A DNA stretch of 11,996 bases from Smithellaceae bacterium (GTDB lineage Bacteria; Desulfobacterota; Syntrophia; Syntrophales; Smithellaceae): positions 1-11,996 of the forward strand of contig JAQVLL010000026.1 of the NCBI GenBank assembly GCA_028704195.1, in the 5' to 3' direction. Both the position numbers and the translations under genes were made by a program. The notes under the pieces are model-generated. The model was given only the letters and a program-made list of their open reading frames with translations, had not been told where the DNA came from and ran no database searches. Numbering within the stretch: position 1 is the first letter of the stretch; the number at the start of each line of letters is the position of its first letter. Below, piece after piece: positions 6,747 through 11,996 of the stretch.

Positions 6747-7010
6747 ATGAATACGGAAAAGAAAAAAATTATCGCCCGTTTAAAGCGGATTGAAGGACAG
6801 GTGCGGGGCTTGGAGCGCTTAATCGAAGCGGACTCGCCCTGCGTTGATGTTTTAACCCAAGTGTCGGCCGTTACGGCCGCGATGAAAAAAACAGGCGGGG
6901 CAATCATATCAAACCACATGAAAACATGCCTTGGTGAATCTTCCGGGAACCAGGAAAAGCAACGAAAGGAATTTTACAATGCATTATCCAGGTTTATTGA
7001 CCTTTCGTGA
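6747..7010 (+). CDS. CsoR/RcnR-family (DUF156) metal- or thiol-responsive repressor
   Basis: These small all-helical tetrameric repressors release DNA when they bind Cu(I), Ni/Co, formaldehyde or persulfides, depending on the subfamily. The 87 residues include RLKRIEGQVRGLERLIE (11-27), the family signature. C32 (SPCVDVL), H57 and C61 (NHMKTC) reproduce the Cys-His-Cys ligand set of Cu(I)-sensing CsoR. FrmR and RcnR carry other residues at the last position, and persulfide-sensing CstR lacks the histidine. The sequence therefore suggests copper sensing, but the regulated genes are a redox module with no copper pump, so the signal is open. The ATG lies 3 bases after the inverted-repeat operator, implying autoregulation. 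The stop is followed after 20 bp by the ferredoxin gene. Confidence 0.9.
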   Translation: MNTEKKKIIARLKRIEGQVRGLERLIEADSPCVDVLTQVSAVTAAMKKTGGAIISNHMKTCLGESSGNQEKQRKEFYNALSRFIDLS

Positions 7011-7030
7011 TCCATAAGGGGAGGCGTATC

Positions 7031-8023
7031 ATGAACAAAAATAATTTATTTGATCTAAGCCGCCGGTCTTTTTTAAAGATCAGTGCCGGGACAGCAGCTA
7101 TGGCCGGCCTGAATCTGCCGAAATCGGCCGGGGCTGCAACGGACAGGCAATTATCAACGCTGATTGATTTGAGCTTGTGCGACGGTTGCGAAAACCTTAA
7201 GGTTCCCGCCTGTGTCGCCGCCTGCAAAACCATCAATAAGGATAAAATTCCTCCGGTTGTGGATAACATTCCCGAACCCTGGCCGCGCAAAACCATTGAA
7301 GACTGGTCAAAGAAGAAAGAGGTCTTCAACCGTTTGACGCCTTACAATTTCATCTATATTCATAAAGCGCAGATTGACGGGAAAACCATCTTCGTCCCGC
7401 GCCGCTGTATGCATTGCGACAATCCGGCCTGCGCAACCATCTGTCCGTTTTCAGCCAATCACAAAGAAAAAAACGGCGCGGTGGTGATTGAGCAGAATCA
7501 GTGTTTCGGAGGAGCCAAATGCAAGGATGTCTGCCCATGGGAAATCCCCCAGCGCCAGTCCGGCGTGGGTATCTATCTTCACGTGCTGCCTGGTTTCATG
7601 GGCAACGGCGTAATGTATAAATGCGACCTTTGCAATGAACGTTTGAAGGAAGGGAAACTGCCCGGCTGCATCGAGGCATGCCCGCGCAAAGCGATGCTCA
7701 TCGGACCACGGCACGAAATTGAAAAAGAGGCGGAGGAACGCGCCCGAGCGATGAATGGATTTATTTACGGCAACACTCAAAACGGTGGAACATCCACTCT
7801 TTATGTTTCGCCTGCCTCTTTCGAACAGATCAATAAAACCATGCAGAAAAAACCGGGGCAACCGGACATGAAGCCTGATGTTGTGCGAAGGATGGCCGCC
7901 ACCGATCCACTAGGCAAAGCAGTCCTAGCAGCGCCTGCTCTGGGTGTGATCGCGGCGGGTGCGCTCAACTGGATCTCCCGTCGTAAAGAACAGCTGAAAA
8001 AAGAGGAGGAACACCATGATTGA
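7031..8023 (+). CDS. Tat-exported four-cluster ferredoxin subunit, HybA/FdnH-like, with C-terminal membrane anchor
   Basis: This is an electron-transfer subunit of the kind that links a periplasmic oxidoreductase to a membrane cytochrome b. The 330 residues start with a twin-arginine signal (SRRSFLKIS, 10-18). Four Fe-S motifs follow: C50, C53, C61, C65; C126, C129, C134, C138; C158, C164, C168; and C198, C201, C213, C217. The third has G161 where a fourth cysteine is expected, which suggests a [3Fe-4S] cluster. A C-terminal hydrophobic helix (about 295-314) followed by basic residues is the membrane anchor seen in HybA and FdnH. The start is set by AGGGGAGG about 7 bases before the ATG at 7031; an upstream in-frame ATG at 7007 overlaps csoR and lacks a site. 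The stop overlaps the cytochrome b start by 8 bases. Confidence 0.9.
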   Translation: MNKNNLFDLSRRSFLKISAGTAAMAGLNLPKSAGAATDRQLSTLIDLSLCDGCENLKVPACVAACKTINKDKIPPVVDNIPEPWPRKTIEDWSKKKEVFNRLTPYNFIYIHKAQIDGKTIFVPRRCMHCDNPACATICPFSANHKEKNGAVVIEQNQCFGGAKCKDVCPWEIPQRQSGVGIYLHVLPGFMGNGVMYKCDLCNERLKEGKLPGCIEACPRKAMLIGPRHEIEKEAEERARAMNGFIYGNTQNGGTSTLYVSPASFEQINKTMQKKPGQPDMKPDVVRRMAATDPLGKAVLAAPALGVIAAGALNWISRRKEQLKKEEEHHD

Positions 8024-8861
8024 GAAAATCCTCGCGCAAAATAATCTTGTTGTCCGGCACAGCAGGCTTGAGCTGATGGAGCACTGGGCCATCGCGATTT
8101 CCGGGCTCATCCTTCTTTTTACCGGCATCTTCGAACTGCCCATCGCCAAACGATACTACATTATTACCCTTCCGGGCCTGGGCTGGTCGGCCGATTTTAT
8201 GACCTCATTGTATTTGCATTACGCGGCAGCCTTTGTTTTCTCGGCCGTGGGGTTATTCCACCTGTTCTATCACGGACTGCGGGGCGAAAAAGGATTGCTT
8301 CCGCAGAAAGGCGACGCTGCGGCATCGATCACCGTTATGAAAAGTTTTATCGGGATCGGCAAGGAACCACCCATGCACAAATACCTGCCTGAGCAGCGGC
8401 TGGCCTATGCCGGCATGGCTTTCATCATCATGATGCTGATCCTTTCGGGACTGGTGAAAACCTATAAGAATATTTACGCGCCGGATCTTTCCCATACGAT
8501 GCTTTTATGGGCCACGTGGATCCATAATATTGGTTTTGTTTTATTCTTCCTGGCTTTTCTTGCGCACATGGCCGCCATCGCGCTTAGGCCCAACTGGCCG
8601 ATGGTGCGCGGCATCTTTACAGGTAAAGTGCGCCTGGATTACGCCCGTCACCGCCATTCCCTTTGGCTCGACGAGATCGAGCAGGAAAAGAACACCCCCG
8701 CGGCAGTTTCAGACAAAACAACAGCATCTGAAGAAACAGATCCGGCAGAGGCGCCTCAACCAATACCCCAACCGGAAACTCCGCAGCCTGCAGGGGAGAA
8801 AGTGGAAGATATAAAGTCGGCCGCAGAGGATGATGAAAAGCCACCTCAAACCGAAACATAG
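8016..8861 (+). CDS. Membrane cytochrome b subunit (formate dehydrogenase gamma / cytochrome b561-like)
   Basis: The protein is a probable di-heme quinone-reactive cytochrome b that receives or delivers electrons through the preceding ferredoxin. The 281 residues contain four hydrophobic helices (about 24-44, 65-87, 129-148 and 163-188). Histidines suitable as heme ligands are H23, H68, H82 or H86, H170 and H184. After the last helix comes a basic stretch (RLDYARHRHS). A low-complexity tail of about 50 residues rich in Pro, Glu and Gln (230-281) follows and is not part of the family core. The ATG sits inside the end of the ferredoxin gene behind a strong GAGGAGGA site, so the two proteins should be made in step. 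No molybdopterin, Ni-Fe or other catalytic subunit is adjacent. Confidence 0.88.
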   Translation: MIEKILAQNNLVVRHSRLELMEHWAIAISGLILLFTGIFELPIAKRYYIITLPGLGWSADFMTSLYLHYAAAFVFSAVGLFHLFYHGLRGEKGLLPQKGDAAASITVMKSFIGIGKEPPMHKYLPEQRLAYAGMAFIIMMLILSGLVKTYKNIYAPDLSHTMLLWATWIHNIGFVLFFLAFLAHMAAIALRPNWPMVRGIFTGKVRLDYARHRHSLWLDEIEQEKNTPAAVSDKTTASEETDPAEAPQPIPQPETPQPAGEKVEDIKSAAEDDEKPPQTET

Positions 8862-8990
8862 ACCGCCCGGATATACTGCCAAAGAACCAGAAATGATCGG
8901 CAGGCTTGGTTAACGGTCAATCTCACCGGGTTGTTGCAGATAAAACCCGATATCAACTTCAACTCAAAATAATCCTTCAAAAAGAATATC

Positions 8991-9019
8991 TTGACAAAAA
9001 GATACCTTAATAGTAAGGT
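8991..9019 (+). promoter_or_regulatory. Promoter of the MBL-PadR-Nudix operon
   Basis: A perfect -35 TTGACA (8991-8996) is followed after 17 bases by TAAGGT (9014-9019), a poor -10. The weak -10 lies in the right arm of the palindrome at 8999-9024, as expected for a repressed promoter. A leader of about 85 bases precedes the first gene. The rest of the gap 8862-8990 has only weak hairpins and no convincing terminator. Confidence 0.6.
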
Positions 9020-9024
9020 ATCTT
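8999..9024. promoter_or_regulatory. Perfect 11-4-11 palindrome, probable PadR operator
   Basis: AAGATACCTTA (8999-9009) and TAAGGTATCTT (9014-9024) are exact reverse complements around ATAG. The site fills the spacer and -10 of the only good promoter upstream of an operon that encodes a PadR-type regulator. It is A/T-rich and not followed by a T-run, so it is more likely an operator than a terminator. Assignment to PadR is by position. Confidence 0.7.
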
Positions 9025-9110
9025 ACAAATGATGGTTTTGGTTGAGAATTATTTTCCCATGAGGCCAAATAACTTTTTCTCGGCATTAAATCACGGGGTG
9101 CAGGCAAACC

Positions 9111-9935
9111 ATGCTGAAAATATCCACGTATGAAGACCTCACCATTTACAAAATGGGAAGAAGCATCGGGAAATTTGTTCCCTATTTTGTCCATGCCTTT
9201 TTACTGGAGGACACGCTGATCGATACAGGTACCGGTTTTGCCGGTGTTGAATTCCTGTCAGCGCTAAAAGAAAAGAAGATCAACCGGATCATCAACACGC
9301 ATTATCATGAAGACCACACCGGCAACAATCATCTTATCCAGCAGACGCATTCGGCCCGGATCTTTGCTCACCGGGATTCCATGCCCTACATCGAAAACCC
9401 CCGAAGCGTCGCGCTCAGGCTGTATCAAAAATGGATCTGGGGGTATCCCGAAGGTTCCAGAGCGGAAACCATTGGAGATTCCATGGATATCGGCAGTCAT
9501 TCATTCCGTGTCATCCCCTGCGGCGGCCACTCGGCGGGCCATATCTGCCTTTACGACCCTCACAAAAAATGGCTTTTCACCGGAGACATGTTTTGCGGCG
9601 TCAGGAACATTTACCTGCGACGGGATGAAGACTTCAATCAGATGCTTTCCTCTCTGGAGGATTTATCAAACCTCCATATTGATACGATTTTCTGCAGCCT
9701 TAAGGGAGTCGTGACCGGCGGCGGTAATGCATTGTCAGAAAAAATCAAATACATGAAAAATCTGCGAAATAAAATATTAAGCCTTCACCGGGAAGGAATG
9801 CCTGCAGGAAAGATCAGGAATAAGCTGCTGGGAAGAGAGGACCTGATGTTCTGCGTGACAGGTGGACACTTCTCAAAGCAGTTTTTAATCAACAACGTTC
9901 TGGCATCGCCGTACAACAATGACACGGTTGAATAA
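9111..9935 (+). CDS. Metallo-beta-lactamase-fold hydrolase
   Basis: The 274-residue protein has the MBL core: DTGTG (38-42), the metal motif THYHEDH (63-69; H64, H66, D68, H69), a third-site histidine in CGGHSAGH (H140 or H144) and the bridging aspartate in FTGDMF (D159). The final histidine, normally in a GHG- or SHKG-like segment, is replaced by leucine in FCSLKGV (about L197), so one metal site may be incomplete. A helical C-terminal extension of about 60 residues follows (MKNLRNKILSLHREG onward). The substrate cannot be told from sequence; glyoxalase II-like thioesters or other esters are possible. It is the first gene of an operon with a PadR regulator 27 bp downstream and a Nudix hydrolase. 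A weak AGG precedes the ATG. Confidence 0.85.
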   Translation: MLKISTYEDLTIYKMGRSIGKFVPYFVHAFLLEDTLIDTGTGFAGVEFLSALKEKKINRIINTHYHEDHTGNNHLIQQTHSARIFAHRDSMPYIENPRSVALRLYQKWIWGYPEGSRAETIGDSMDIGSHSFRVIPCGGHSAGHICLYDPHKKWLFTGDMFCGVRNIYLRRDEDFNQMLSSLEDLSNLHIDTIFCSLKGVVTGGGNALSEKIKYMKNLRNKILSLHREGMPAGKIRNKLLGREDLMFCVTGGHFSKQFLINNVLASPYNNDTVE

Positions 9936-9962
9936 GGAATTCTTCAAAGCAAAGGAGAGATT

Positions 9963-10511
9963 ATGTCAGTCAAATATATCCTACTCGGCGGTTTGATGTT
10001 CAGCTGCTCTCACGGTTATGAAATCAAGTCTCAATTGACTCAAAAAATGTTTGGTGAATTCGGCATCAATGACGGGCAGCTGTATCCTTCCTTAAAGAAG
10101 CTGGAAACCGACGGTCTTGTCGTGAAAACCGTAAAACATCAGGACGGCGCGCCGAGCCGCCACATCTATTCAATCACCGATCAGGGACGGGAGGATTTCT
10201 TGCAATGGCTGGAAAGCGAGGATGGAGAAGACCGGTCCTTCCGGTATGACTTTTTCCGCAAGGATCTGTTCTGCATCAAGTCCAATTTTCTTCGCCACCT
10301 GCCAAAGAACAAAGCGATCGAAAAAATCCGGCACCAGATCGGAGTGGTAACCAACATCATCCATGATCTGACAGAAGCCCGCAGCCATATGATCGAAAGA
10401 AAAGTCGATCCCTTGCATGTCAAGGTCTGGGAATACGGAATCATGAATTACGAAACCCGTCTTCGGTGGCTAAACGGTTTTTTAAAGGAGGTGCAAAAAT
10501 GGCGGACGTAA
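9963..10511 (+). CDS. PadR-family transcriptional regulator
   Basis: The 182 residues show a PadR winged helix-turn-helix (about 3-80): YILLGGLMFSCSHGYEI, then GQLYPSLKKLETDGLV (39-53) and the wing PSRHIYSITDQGR (64-76). A C-terminal helical dimerisation domain (about 90-180, Vir_act_alpha_C-like) follows. Most PadR proteins repress their own operon and are released by small phenolic, drug-like or other effectors. The ligand here is unknown. AAGGAGAG precedes the ATG by about 5 bases. It overlaps the Nudix gene by 13 bases. The perfect palindrome in front of the operon is the natural candidate for its binding site. Confidence 0.9.
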   Translation: MSVKYILLGGLMFSCSHGYEIKSQLTQKMFGEFGINDGQLYPSLKKLETDGLVVKTVKHQDGAPSRHIYSITDQGREDFLQWLESEDGEDRSFRYDFFRKDLFCIKSNFLRHLPKNKAIEKIRHQIGVVTNIIHDLTEARSHMIERKVDPLHVKVWEYGIMNYETRLRWLNGFLKEVQKWRT

Positions 10512-10996
10512 AATATTGCCTGTACTGCGGGCACGAACTTTCAACAAAAAACATCAACGGCAGGGATTACCTGGCATGCCCTGTCCAGAGCTGTGAATAT
10601 GTCTTTTGGGATAATCCGCTGCCTGTTGTTGCCGCGCTTATCGAATACCGGGGAAATATCCTTCTGGCACGGAATAAAGCCTGGCCGCCGAAGTTTTTCG
10701 GGTTGATTACGGGGTTTCTGGAAAAAGGCGAATCCCCGGAAAATGCCGTTATCCGTGAAGTGAAGGAAGAGCTTAATCTGGATGCCAGGGTGGTGGATAT
10801 GATTGGCGTCTATCCTTTCCCGGAACAAAACCAGGTTATTATCGCCTACCACGTCGAGGCGGAAGGTGAGATCAGGATGGGGGACGAACTGGCAGAGGTG
10901 AAATCCGTCGCACCGGAAAAAGTACGGCCCTGGCCATTCGGGTCGGGGCACGCCGTCAAGGACTGGCTGGGAAAAAACCGCAAAGCACAGGGATGA
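10499..10996 (+). CDS. Nudix hydrolase with N-terminal zinc ribbon (NudC-like)
   Basis: Nudix enzymes hydrolyse nucleoside diphosphates linked to another moiety. The 165-residue protein has an N-terminal zinc ribbon (C7, C10, C27, C32), as in NADH pyrophosphatases. The Nudix box at 72-94 (G72, E78, R86, E87, E90, E91) carries all the metal-binding residues; the conserved Gly near its end is Asn (N93). RPWPFGSG (143-150) downstream recalls the SQPWPF motif of NudC, though it is not identical, so NAD(H) specificity is uncertain. The ATG at 10499 has an excellent AAAGGAGGTG site within the end of padR, giving tight coupling. An upstream in-frame ATG at 10466 has no such site. Confidence 0.9.
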   Translation: MADVKYCLYCGHELSTKNINGRDYLACPVQSCEYVFWDNPLPVVAALIEYRGNILLARNKAWPPKFFGLITGFLEKGESPENAVIREVKEELNLDARVVDMIGVYPFPEQNQVIIAYHVEAEGEIRMGDELAEVKSVAPEKVRPWPFGSGHAVKDWLGKNRKAQG

Positions 10997-11103
10997 ACTG
11001 CACAAAACTTCTTTGTTTTAGGGCATTTACTGAATTTTGGGTTTCCAACGGCATCGTTGCAGTCTTATTCTGGGTATTGATTGGATGGAAATGGCCGGGG
11101 TAA
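10993..11103 (+). CDS. Candidate small membrane peptide, 36 residues
   Basis: An open frame starts with an ATG that overlaps the Nudix stop (ATGA) and ends at a TAA. Residues about 16-33 are strongly hydrophobic (WVSNGIVAVLFWVLIGW), enough for one membrane helix, and four of the 36 residues are tryptophan. CAGGG just upstream is too close to be a strong ribosome binding site, so translation would depend on termination-reinitiation. I do not recognise it; it may be chance. The rest of 11104-11154 shows nothing assignable. Confidence 0.3.
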   Translation: MNCTKLLCFRAFTEFWVSNGIVAVLFWVLIGWKWPG

Positions 11104-11154
11104 ATTTCAGGTCCGGTATCCGTTTTGCAGCATTGTTTAACGAATAAAAAAATA

Positions 11155-11183
11155 TTGACATCCGATGCCTGCATTGCTATATG
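11155..11183 (+). promoter_or_regulatory. Sigma70-like promoter of the trp operon
   Basis: TTGACA (11155-11160), a 17-base spacer and TATATG (11178-11183) with an upstream TG (extended -10, TGCTATATG). The start site near 11190 lies about 25 bases before the leader peptide. No TrpR-like operator palindrome was seen. Confidence 0.75.
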
Positions 11184-11214
11184 TTTTCAAAATTTGGTGA
11201 AATAAGAGCAGGAA

Positions 11215-11289
11215 ATGAAAAATATCACAGTAAAATTAAATCTTAATAACTGGTGGTGGACCCTCACAGGGAGGAATTTCCGCCGCTGA
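11215..11289 (+). CDS. trpL: trp operon leader peptide
   Basis: A 24-codon frame reads MKNITVKLNLNNWWWTLTG and then RNFRR before a TGA. Codons 13-15 are three consecutive tryptophans (TGG, 11251-11259). AGCAGGAA precedes the ATG. It lies between a good promoter and a terminator hairpin, 200 bases before trpE. This is the layout of ribosome-mediated transcription attenuation: stalling at the Trp codons when charged tRNA-Trp is scarce should prevent the terminator at 11311-11346 from forming. The peptide itself probably has no other role. Confidence 0.9.
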   Translation: MKNITVKLNLNNWWWTLTGRNFRR

Positions 11290-11310
11290 TCTTTTATATA
11301 TGAAGTTAAA

Positions 11311-11346
11311 GCCGTGGAGACCCTCTCAGGACTCCACGGCTTTTTT
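11311..11346 (+). terminator. trp attenuator terminator
   Basis: GCCGTGGAG (11311-11319) pairs perfectly with CTCCACGGC (11332-11340) around a 12-base loop, followed by six T. A competing antiterminator pairing is possible between CCTCACAGGG (11262-11271, just after the Trp codons) and CCCTCTCAGG in the loop (11321-11330), with 8 of 10 pairs. Confidence 0.88.
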
Positions 11347-11359
11347 GTTTGTATCAACG

Positions 11360-11392
11360 AAAAAGGCCGTGAAGAAACTCACGGCCTTTTTT
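11360..11392. terminator. Second intrinsic terminator before trpE
   Basis: GGCCGTGA (11365-11372) pairs with TCACGGCC (11379-11386). Flanking AAAAA and TTTTTT extend the stem and give a T-run on the plus strand; the A-run would give one on the other strand too. It shares the GCCGTG core with the attenuator 14 bp upstream and also lies ahead of trpE, so transcripts must read through both. Confidence 0.8.
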
Positions 11393-11401
11393 ATTGAGAC
11401 C

Positions 11402-11433
11402 CAAGCTTCAGAAACGAAGTGCCCTGAAGCTTG
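11402..11433 (+). other. Stem-loop in the trpE leader
   Basis: CAAGCTTCAG (11402-11411) and CTGAAGCTTG (11424-11433) form a perfect 10-bp stem with a 12-base loop and no T-run. A smaller ATCCC/GGGAT pair (11445-11449 with 11466-11470) follows before the trpE ribosome binding site. Their role is unknown; they could insulate the start site or bind a protein. Confidence 0.55.
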
Positions 11434-11496
11434 ATGGTCGAATTATCCCAGGAGCGACGCGACGCGGGATTGTGAACACCACTTAAAGGAGAATTT

Positions 11497-11996
11497 ATGT
11501 ACCAGCCCAAATTACCCGAATTTGAAGCATTCACCCGCAGGGGAAACCTGATTCCCGTTTACCGGGAAATCCTCGCGGACATCGAAACACCGGTTTCCGT
11601 TTTAAAAAAGCTGCAGCACAAGCATCACGTCTACCTGCTGGAAAGCGTAGAAGGGGGTGAAAAGTGGGGTCGCTACTCCTTTATCGGCACGGATGCGGGG
11701 GTTGTGTTCAAAGTCCGCGGCCCCAACGTGATCATTGAAGAAAAGGGAAGAGTGTCCGAGCGGGAGCATAAAGGCGATCCGCTCAATATGATGCGCGGAC
11801 TGTTGGGCCGCTACAAGCCTGTTTCTACCCCTGGACTGCCTCGTTTTTTTGGAGGCGCTGTAGGCTACCTGGGCTATGACATGGTACGCTATTTTGAGAA
11901 GCTTCCTGACGCGCCGCCCGCTGACCTCGACCTGGATGAATCTGTTTTTGTCATCAGCGATTCTCTTGTGATTTTCGACAACACCCGCCACACCAT
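11497..11996 (+). CDS. trpE: Anthranilate synthase component I, N-terminal part (cut by window edge)
   Basis: TrpE converts chorismate to anthranilate with ammonia from the glutamine amidotransferase subunit TrpG, the first step of tryptophan synthesis. The first 166 residues are visible and open to the window end. They contain the LLES element (47-50) of the tryptophan feedback site, GRYSFIG (58-64) and GGAVGYLGYD (119-128), all typical of the N-terminal domain. The catalytic chorismate-binding domain lies outside the window. A good AAAGGAG site precedes the ATG. Expression is predicted to be controlled by the upstream leader peptide and terminators. PabB or another chorismate-using enzyme is the main alternative, and the Trp-codon leader argues against it. 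Confidence 0.93.
   Translation, partial: MYQPKLPEFEAFTRRGNLIPVYREILADIETPVSVLKKLQHKHHVYLLESVEGGEKWGRYSFIGTDAGVVFKVRGPNVIIEEKGRVSEREHKGDPLNMMRGLLGRYKPVSTPGLPRFFGGAVGYLGYDMVRYFEKLPDAPPADLDLDESVFVISDSLVIFDNTRHT

Noticed and set aside
8927..8949. CGGGTT/AACCCG hairpin after the cytochrome b gene
   Set aside because: Only six pairs with no T-run, so not credible as an intrinsic terminator.
9059..9133. 24-codon frame upstream of and overlapping the MBL gene
   Set aside because: No ribosome binding site, no repeated codon pattern, and no hairpin that would make it a leader peptide.
11602..11991. 129-residue minus-strand frame at the right end
   Set aside because: Antisense to trpE, whose conserved motifs are clear in the plus-strand frame.
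1..11996. CRISPR arrays, tRNA or rRNA genes, insertion sequences or phage genes
   Set aside because: No regularly spaced repeats, no transposase or integrase frames, and no RNA gene signatures were seen; the locus looks like ordinary chromosome.

Overview
The window looks like chromosomal DNA from an anaerobic, probably deltaproteobacterial (Desulfobacterota, syntroph- or sulfate-reducer-like) bacterium. This is an inference from gene content: a biotin synthase with a non-E. coli set of iron-sulfur ligands, a Tat-exported HybA/FdnH-like four-cluster ferredoxin with a membrane cytochrome b, an RmuC/Rnk/NlpC housekeeping background, and a classical trp attenuator. There are no rRNA or tRNA genes, insertion sequences, phage genes or CRISPR arrays.

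Left part (1-4215): a biotin divergon. bioD, bioF and bioA (the last cut by the window edge) lie on the minus strand in transcription order D-F-A, with junctions of 2 bp or less. On the plus strand, divergent from bioD, are rnk (a GreA/GreB-domain protein) and bioB. The roughly 255 bp between bioD and rnk carries promoter-like elements for both directions. Together BioF, BioA, BioD and BioB make up the ring-assembly arm of biotin synthesis; pimeloyl-thioester synthesis (bioC/H or bioW/I) is not visible here.

Middle part (4216-6746): two unrelated minus-strand genes. One encodes a small secreted NlpC/P60 cell-wall hydrolase and the other RmuC, and each has its own good sigma70-like promoter. 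A tandem copy of a REP-like 20-mer lies between them, and a double microsatellite sits upstream of rmuC.

Redox operon (6699-8861): a CsoR/RcnR-family repressor gene, a Tat-signal ferredoxin and a four-helix cytochrome b, all plus strand. The promoter contains a perfect 8-3-8 inverted repeat of the CsoR operator type, placed over the -10 region and doubling as the likely ribosome binding site. The electron-transfer pair has no catalytic subunit here, and one ferredoxin cluster lacks a cysteine.

PadR operon (8991-10996): a metallo-beta-lactamase-fold protein, a PadR-type repressor and a zinc-ribbon Nudix hydrolase. They are transcribed from a promoter overlapped by a perfect 11-4-11 palindrome, most simply read as the PadR operator.

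Right end (11155-11996): the trp operon start. It has a sigma70 promoter, a 24-residue TrpL leader peptide with three consecutive Trp codons, two successive intrinsic terminators, a further hairpin, and the 5' part of trpE running off the window.
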